Shown here: positions 57,504 through 64,000 of the stretch, one piece after another
Layout of the letters: the number at the start of each line of letters is the position of its first letter
Position numbering within the stretch: the first letter of the stretch is position 1
Assembly: GCA_006503535.1 (NCBI GenBank)
Contig: QYRS01000011.1
Span: 1,550,001 to 1,614,000 of the forward strand
Origin: Arthrinium phaeospermum
Lineage: Eukaryota; Ascomycota; Sordariomycetes; Amphisphaeriales; Apiosporaceae
Direction: 5' to 3'
DNA length: 64,000 nt
Translations under genes and position numbers: made by a program
The notes under the pieces: generated by a model
What the model was told of the DNA's origin: nothing
The model's database searches: none
The model's input: the letters and a program-made list of their open reading frames with translations, nothing else

Positions 57504-60500
57504 TCATTCCAGACCCTCGGAGAGCACCATTCGGACCTCCTCAAGCTGGCTGACCACCTTCTCCTCCAGCTGGCTCTCGCACCCCCGCGCTTTCCCGGCG
57601 TCGCTCGGCTTCATCCCTTTCCACTCCGCCTCGCGGGTCCCCAGGGGTACCAACCGCTCGCGCAGGAGCTTCCGGCTACCGAGCCAGAACTCGACATTCT
57701 CCAGCAGACCTGCCGAGTCCCACTGCACCTCGGGAATGTCCCGGGCGTTGTTCGCGCGGAGCGCCGACAAAATCCGGGTGATGAGCGCAAGAGAGTGGAT
57801 CTCCGAGGTCGAAAGCGTCGTGATGTAGGAGCCACGGTGGTTCCTGTGTGTGCGCGAGACGCCCGGGGCCTCGAATCGCTCGACGCTGGACGCCATCAGA
57901 CTTGAGAACTGATCCAGCACATACGCCACCTCAGGCGCGATGGTTTGGCCAAGAGCGCTCAGCACGTTCAGGAGAAGCGGCACGATGGCCTTGGCCCAGA
58001 TGCTATAGCAACGCTGTGGGCCAACAGTCTCGGCAAATGGTGACACGTTGGGTCGGTTCAGGTACGAGGCCAGGTTGGCGGACGTAATGTGGTTGAGTAA
58101 TCCGTCGCATGCAAGCTGTTCGGCGACTACAGGAAGAGCCGAGAGTTCGAGGAGAAAGAGGAGAGATAGCTCGCCGTACACGGGGTCGCCTTTCTCGGCA
58201 AGCTTGTCGGACCACGAATAGAGTGACACAGCCACATGTACCGCATCGTGGGCAGCCATGATGTTGACAATCTGTGTCTGACTTTCGTTGATACCAGGAA
58301 TGCAAAGGCAAGCTTGCATTATGGCAGTCAATATCGCAACGTCTTCTGGGAACACAGTCGTATCCGAATCGTGCACTAGTGACACGAGCGTCCGGAAACC
58401 CCTGGCCACGGTACGATCCAGAATGCTCAAGACAGTCTGATGTACGGTAGTGATCGCGCTGTCGATAGCCTTCTTGTCTGCCGCCGTCTTTGATTTGGAC
58501 TCGAGGGCTCGCACCTGGGCACGCAGCGTGACATAAAGTAGCTTGAGCAGAGTACGGTAGAGAGTCAAGTTTTCTGACCCATAGGGCTCTTCAACACTGC
58601 TGACGGTGGACCATAGCGAGGTCAAAAGTTGGGCAACATCACCTGCAGAGGGCGTGTTGTTAACGACGCGCTGGACAAGCATGAGCGCCAGGTTGACTCT
58701 CGAGTCAGTAAGTCGCTCAAAAATCTGTTCGTGGCCTTGGTTGGCTTGGTTGGCCTCGAGACACTGTTCGGCGACCTGTAGCGATTGTTTCTTGAGGTTT
58801 TCGTGCTGCGGTAAGCAATTGCTTAGCTCCAGCAAGAGGAATTCCCAAGCATGGAAAAGCGCCTAGATACAATGTTAGTCACGAAGTTCATCTTTCAGGG
58901 TTGGGTTGACTGACGATTTGAGCATCCACGAGGGACAAGTTGATGTTCGCTCGCTCCATCTCGCTCTTGAATCCATTGTTTCGAGGCCCAATCCACCCAG
59001 CATCGAACTGAAGCATCTTGTCGGCATAGCTCAGCGCATAGTAATACTCGGTACCCAGGGATCTAGGCTCGAGAAGAGTGCGCTTGAAATTGTCCAGGAT
59101 ACACACGGGATATTGTTTGCTAAAATTCCTCGAGAAGTTGGCGTGGAGGGCACCGTTGTAACCCGAAACTAGAACACCCTCGCGGAGGAAGTAGTCAAGG
59201 TCAGCGGCGAGTTCTTTCGCTAAGCTGTTGACCTGTCCCATCTGCCGCAGATGGAAGAGCTGCATTGCGAATGTCTCGGCAATGTAGGCAGCGAGTCTTG
59301 CTTCTTCACATGCCTGCATCGCGTTCACCTTCGCCGTCACATTTGAAGGCTGCAAGTTCCGCACGTAGGCTCGCAGCGCCGCCAGGAAGTTCCCATGGTT
59401 CTGCAGGTTGAAGATCGTCCAGGGCCAATAGTTTTGCGCCGAAGTAACGAAATCCAGTATACAGAGAGCTTCCGAACTAGAAATCGAAGAGATATGTGAC
59501 AATCTCTCGAGCGCCCGCGTCAGGACCGAGTCTGACGACGATTTGGACGTCTTGTCGTGGCCATTCCTGGCATCACGGGGTGTCTTGCCCGTGAGTAAGC
59601 AGTTTGCCATCCATTGCTGTCTATTTCTCACAATCGTAGAGAAGAACCGCCATATGACAGTCACCTCTTCAGTCTGGTCAAAGGGCCTATCAAGGGATGA
59701 CAGAAATAGTAGGAAGGATCGCGATAGCTGTGGGCCCAAATATCCAAGTAGCGAAGGTGGCTCTCCGGTTGCCTTTCCGGCACTGACTACGAGGGCCTCT
59801 AGAAGCACCACCGCTGATCTTCTGTACTGGTCATTGACGGCGGCGATCTTTGCGATAAAGGGTGTGGCTTTGAACAGCTGCTGCTCAATGGTAGTCGACG
59901 ACTGATCAACCGAGTTGGCCACCCGGACAAGTGTTGTGGCCAAGTTAAGCACGGCATTTGTGCGTTGCGTGAATGCCTTGCCTGCGTTAATAAAGACGGT
60001 AGTCTCCGGCCACTGGACTGCGGTGACGAGTGAAGCCAATAGAGGTTGGATTCTTAGGCTTCCGGCAGATGGTGCCAAAAAGCTATCGATAATGTACTTG
60101 GCTGCTGACTGCAGCGGGGCGGTGAGCGTCTTCTTGCTGGTCATCTCATCTGTGCTGAATGTGTACAAGATGGTTTTGTTCATGATCGGCAGAAGGTCCC
60201 GAAGGAGGACCGATCGCTGTACTTCGTTCTGTAGACGCCATGTCGAGGAGCTCTCCAGAATATCTACAGAAGTTTGGGATATCGCAAGAGTGATTTGGCC
60301 AACTATCTTGTCGGAAACTCCAAGCCAAGGATTATCCGCTTGCTTCTGTCGAGTAGAGGTTTTGATTGTCGTTTTTCGCTGTACGGAGCTGCTCATGGCG
60401 GTTTCCACCAAGGATGAGAAAACCCGGACTGCTGACATAAGAAAGTCAAATCGCTCCCTGGACATTTCAAGTGATCCTATCAGGCGCGAAAGCTTTCCAG

Positions 60501-63118
60501 CCCTAGCCTCAGTAGCCAGCAGTGTACATCTGGACATGTAAGACCAGACGCGCCCAGGACACAGGGGTAAGGCCGCGTCCAGGAACTGCAAGCATGCACT
60601 CAAAACGCCCAGAGAGTCAAGATCTGGTTCACCCTCGAGATGCACATCCAGGGTCTCGCATACCACCGATACAATGTCCTTGTTGCGTGGAAGAGATCGG
60701 CTCGCTTCTGCCAATACAGCCAAACCAGCTTCATGGTTACCTGCGGTGCTTGTCCCCTTTGCCACCTCTGAATATTCTGATTTGACAAGTGTGGCCAGCA
60801 GAGTGATGGCATAGCTCATTTCTGAGACAGTAAGGGCAGTCAATTCTTGCTGGTAGATGTTCGGGGTGAGGTTGGCTTCGAGTCGCTTGCCAAGCAACGC
60901 CAGGGTGGAATGTGAATATTCGATCTGAACGGTCCTACCCTCGTCCACAACGAAGCGGCCCAAGGAACCAGCCGGTATCACAAAGCTTTCCTCTTCCCCT
61001 GAGGTTAACCTCCTTTGTGCACTTGCGGTGAAGAGGGGGAGATCCTCGATCAGGCAGATTGTATTGGAGTTGTCTTCCTCATGCGCCAGCTGATACGAGT
61101 TAAAATGTTCGGGGAGCTCAAAGGTAAGAGTTTCCCCTTTTTGCAAGATCTGGCCAACCATCTCGGATACCTCCCCTGCCGTGCTCGGGGCACATGCAAG
61201 AACCCGGCTCAGACTGACAAAGGGGACAAACTCCAAGGGGAATCGATTGACGGCTTGCGTAAAGTAGTTGTTCAGGAACGCGGGGTCCTGGAGAGATCGA
61301 ACCGCGATATTCTGTTCAGGCAATATCGTAGCAGGCCGGCAGGCGGTCCAATAATCAAACTCGCCGCCTGAAAGGACTGAAAGAAGTGCCCCAACTGACT
61401 CGCTCCTGTAGCCGATATAAGGGAAAGTTGAATTCAGAAGATCTAATAGCACGATCCGCATCCGAGATCCAACAGGCGCTGCAAAAGTGGATTCTTCAGA
61501 GGTGCCGAGGAAACCGGCCATGCTGGACACAATTGCAAAGACTAGGCCTCCGTCCGTGGCAGCGGCCGCCAGCATATGGGCTGGTTGGATATCGCGGTCC
61601 AGTTGCGTATTGGCCAAGAAGTCATCGTATCCGGTCTTGTCGATGGTTGTGATGCTGCCAGCAGAGTTGCGTCTGCCACTGCCTGGTATCATCTGTGTCC
61701 CCGAGTCGTAGGTCTCAATGGCCTTCTGGTTCTGGAGCGCATCTCTCCGCTCTGCGCGCTCCTGATAAGAAGCCCACATACCGTGCAGAATTGGCACCCA
61801 TGCAAAGGCAACGGGTATAGCTGGACTAATGTTTCGTTCCGCGCCGGCAATTGCGACCTGATGGACTAGCTCCAGAGCATCCGACGAGCCAATATACTCC
61901 GTGTTGGGATCAATGTCCACATCTCCGGCGAATGATTTGATAACTCGGGGGAGGTTGAACATAGCTAATGAGATCAAGCACACCAGGCACTGTGTGGGCG
62001 ATTCAAGGTCACCCAACCCTTGTGTCGAGCCGATAAGTTCCAAAAATGAAGTGTCTCCAAGGAATTGGAACCATTGTTGCAGCAGCTCGGCGGGCACAAG
62101 GACTTGGTTTGACAGATCCAGCAATTGGAAAGCAACAGTCATGGCATGGATTGCCTCCGTGACAAAAGTTCTCATCCGTTCTATCTGCATGTCATCCCGA
62201 TGCAGAGCTCTATCCTCGGTTGCAGCAGTAATGTCTCCGCATGCCGCAATGCTATCGCTCACAACAGTGAAATAACGTGATATCAACGCATGGTACGTCT
62301 TCGCAGGCGCGTCACTTTGTGGTGTGAGAGAGGTCAACCCATATGCTTCGAGGAAGGAATCGCGAATTTTCGTAGTGGCTTCCGTGGCGGTTGGCAAAGA
62401 TGGGAGCCTCTGTTGCAGCATCAACGTAAAGATGTAGTCGGTAGCCATGGCAAAGTGGCGGCGCTCGTTAAGGTAAGTGGAAAATATTCGCAGCCTTCTG
62501 GATTCGGGCTTTTCGAAGTCGGATTCTAGATCAGCAGCGTCGGGCAGCCCGGACAAGTTGAGGCCAGGGATAACCGTAGAGGTTTGCGCATTCGTTGCGC
62601 CGGCGGCTTCCTGGAGGCTGACCGCATCTTGGCTCGAGATTGCCCCGATGAGCTGGCTCCGAGCTCGCGACTGAAACTCGATGACGACGACGCGCAGGGC
62701 GGCAAGGAGATTGATGCGAGCGTTCTTGCTGAGCCAAAGAGAGTCCTCCTTGATCGTTTTCACGTCGTATTTGTCGTTTGGGGTCGGGGTGACCTGTACA
62801 GCCGAGGTTCGGGTCTCGAATGCTTGCTTGTAAGAATCATTGTCGCCGGTCTCGAATACGGTGTTGGGCTTCGTGAATAGCGATTTGATCTGAGGGTTTG
62901 TGAGGAATTCGACAACGGCCTTGCTGCCCTGGCGATGGCCAGTGGTGTCTGAAAGAGCTGCAGCCAAAAGGCGCCATGATCTAACAGTAAACAAGTCAGC
63001 ATCGCATATGAGGTAGGCGAAAGAAAAGAGAACCATCTACCCACAAGACAACGGTTTCGCCTTTCAAGCAAGGCTCTAAGTCTGGTAAATAAACCTTGTC
63101 GACGGCTTGGGGTGCCAT
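57504..63118 (-). CDS. nup188: nucleoporin Nup188
   Basis: Three exons (63045-63118, 58915-62980 and 57504-58862), 1832 residues, the size of fungal Nup188. The protein is a long alpha-solenoid. A beta-rich insert near residues 670-720 (SFVIPAGSLGRFVVDEGRTVQIEYSHSTLALLGKRL) matches the SH3-like domain that is characteristic of Nup188 rather than Nup192. It is a scaffold of the nuclear pore inner ring. Exon 1 (24 codons, MAPQAVDKVYLPDL...) was joined through a GTGGGT donor because only that site keeps frame and yields LSWRLLAAALSD. The last intron uses GTCAGT. The upstream region is shared with trpC. Confidence 0.9.
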
Positions 63119-63864
63119 CGCTGTAAACGACAGCAGGCACTGGCGACAGCTTAGTGCATCGACTTCACGCGATTGTGGTTGGCAATGCTGGGAATCTGGC
63201 AGCTTTACAGATGGGTCGCGTCTAGACACGCTTTTGTTCGCGCGTGTTTGTTACAAAATGGACTGGTGATGGAGTTTTGGCGGCGCAGGTGTAGCATCCA
63301 AGCTTCCTACGTATTCAGATTTGAGATAAGCTGCCAAAAAAGTTAGCCTAGGATGGCGGGAGTGAAGCTCTCTCAAAAGCCCAAAAGTCCAAGCTCCTAA
63401 ACAAATCTGGTAGGGGGAGACAGCATGTAAACAATCCCTGTACCTGCCCAGAGTTCAATGTGCAGCCTTGCATTAGCGTACTGATCTGTCCAATTATTGA
63501 GCGATTGCAAAACAGGGATGTATCAGTCTGGCGCCCAGGCAAGCAGGTACTGTACAGTCAGCCTTGGTGGGGGGCGGTACCGCATTTTCGTCTCACGCAA
63601 ACATTCACAGCCGGTCTGCGGCCTTGGTTGGTGACATTGGAACTTTATACGAGCAGTTGACCCGACTCCGATCTCATCCCTTCTTGAACCCGGGCTTACT
63701 CACTCTGCAACTGCCGGGCGTGACTCAATTTATTGCCGGGGCCATCATTGAAAAGAGAGTTTTCCTCTGTTTCCTTACATTGTCCACACTTGCTCCAGAC
63801 TTCTTTTTGTCTGGGTGGATATAGATTGTTCTACAGCTCCTCTGAGCATTAGTCACCCAACACA
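63119..63864. other. divergent promoter, NUP188 and trpC
   Basis: A 746-bp region between divergent starts. It contains the TGACTCA site at 63721 and no coding sequence. Confidence 0.5.
63721..63727 (+). promoter_or_regulatory. CPC1/Gcn4-type TGACTCA site
   Basis: A perfect TGACTCA lies 138 bp upstream of the trpC ATG. This is the core site of Gcn4/CPC1/CpcA, which raises amino-acid biosynthesis genes under starvation, including trpC in other fungi. Confidence 0.6.
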
Positions 63865-64000
63865 ATGGCGACCTACCAACAGGAAGACATAATTGACCAT
63901 TCCCCCCATCAGCCCAAGCCTGCTGACCCGGTTCCGACGGCTACGAATCTGATTCTCATTGACAACTATGACTCTTTCACCTGGAACATCTACCAGTACC
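63865..64000 (+). CDS. trpC: trpC, trifunctional tryptophan biosynthesis protein, 5' end only
   Basis: Only the first 45 codons are inside the window. A short leader with 'DHSPHQP' is followed by the glutamine-amidotransferase start [18 protein letters not shown], as in the fungal trpC fusion of anthranilate synthase component II, indole-3-glycerol-phosphate synthase and phosphoribosylanthranilate isomerase. The trifunctional identity is inferred from the N-terminus; a separate amidotransferase cannot be excluded from this piece. The gene continues past the window edge. Confidence 0.85.
   Translation, partial: MATYQQEDIIDHSPHQPKPADPVPTATNLILIDNYDSFTWNIYQY

Overview
The window is nuclear DNA of a filamentous ascomycete (Pezizomycotina). 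The signs are short 49-170 bp GT-AG introns in most genes, fungal gene families (Urc4/DUF1688, fungal NLR-type STAND proteins, a GH11 xylanase with a CBM1, a trpC-type start), tRNA genes with introns, and gene-poor AT-rich stretches with decayed repeats. Class or genus cannot be fixed from sequence alone. All coding models below are hand-spliced; reading frame was carried across every junction, but no transcript or database evidence was available.

Layout. 1-6 kb: an NmrA/isoflavone-reductase-like gene, then a repeat-rich, gene-poor block with two copies of a small inverted-repeat (MITE-like) element, tandem repeats of about 130 bp, a possible transposase remnant, a decayed small gene and a tRNA-Val(CAC). 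6.5-17.5 kb: accessory metabolism, namely uracil catabolism URC4, an uncharacterised 3-exon gene, a glutathione S-transferase, a GH11 xylanase with CBM1, a broken short-chain dehydrogenase and an alpha/beta hydrolase. 17.6-26.3 kb: a putative programmed-cell-death locus. It holds a SesB-like hydrolase/NB-ARC/TPR NLR, a CHAT-type cysteine protease and, divergently transcribed from the protease, a gasdermin-like protein. 27-41.8 kb: mostly housekeeping genes (FUN14, aminopeptidase P, an importin-13/Kap122-type karyopherin, a Cys-rich membrane protein, mL46, Golgi pH regulator, a tail-anchored protein). 42.8-45.9 kb: a second NLR (NACHT with an ankyrin-like end). 46-49.6 kb: gene-poor, with tRNA-Gly(GCC). 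49.7-64 kb: dense conserved genes (triosephosphate isomerase, mL43, U1-70K, MRT4, TIM9, NUP188) and the 5' end of trpC, cut by the window edge.

The most notable system is the gasdermin-CHAT-NLR neighbourhood. In animals, bacteria and fungi, gasdermins are membrane pore formers released by proteolysis of a C-terminal inhibitory part, and fungal gasdermin genes are often found beside protease and NLR genes. Here the protease has a visible His/Cys pair and sits head-to-head with the gasdermin candidate, with the NLR about 1 kb beyond the protease. A natural model is NLR sensing, CHAT cleavage and gasdermin pores acting in allorecognition or defence. That functional link is inference.
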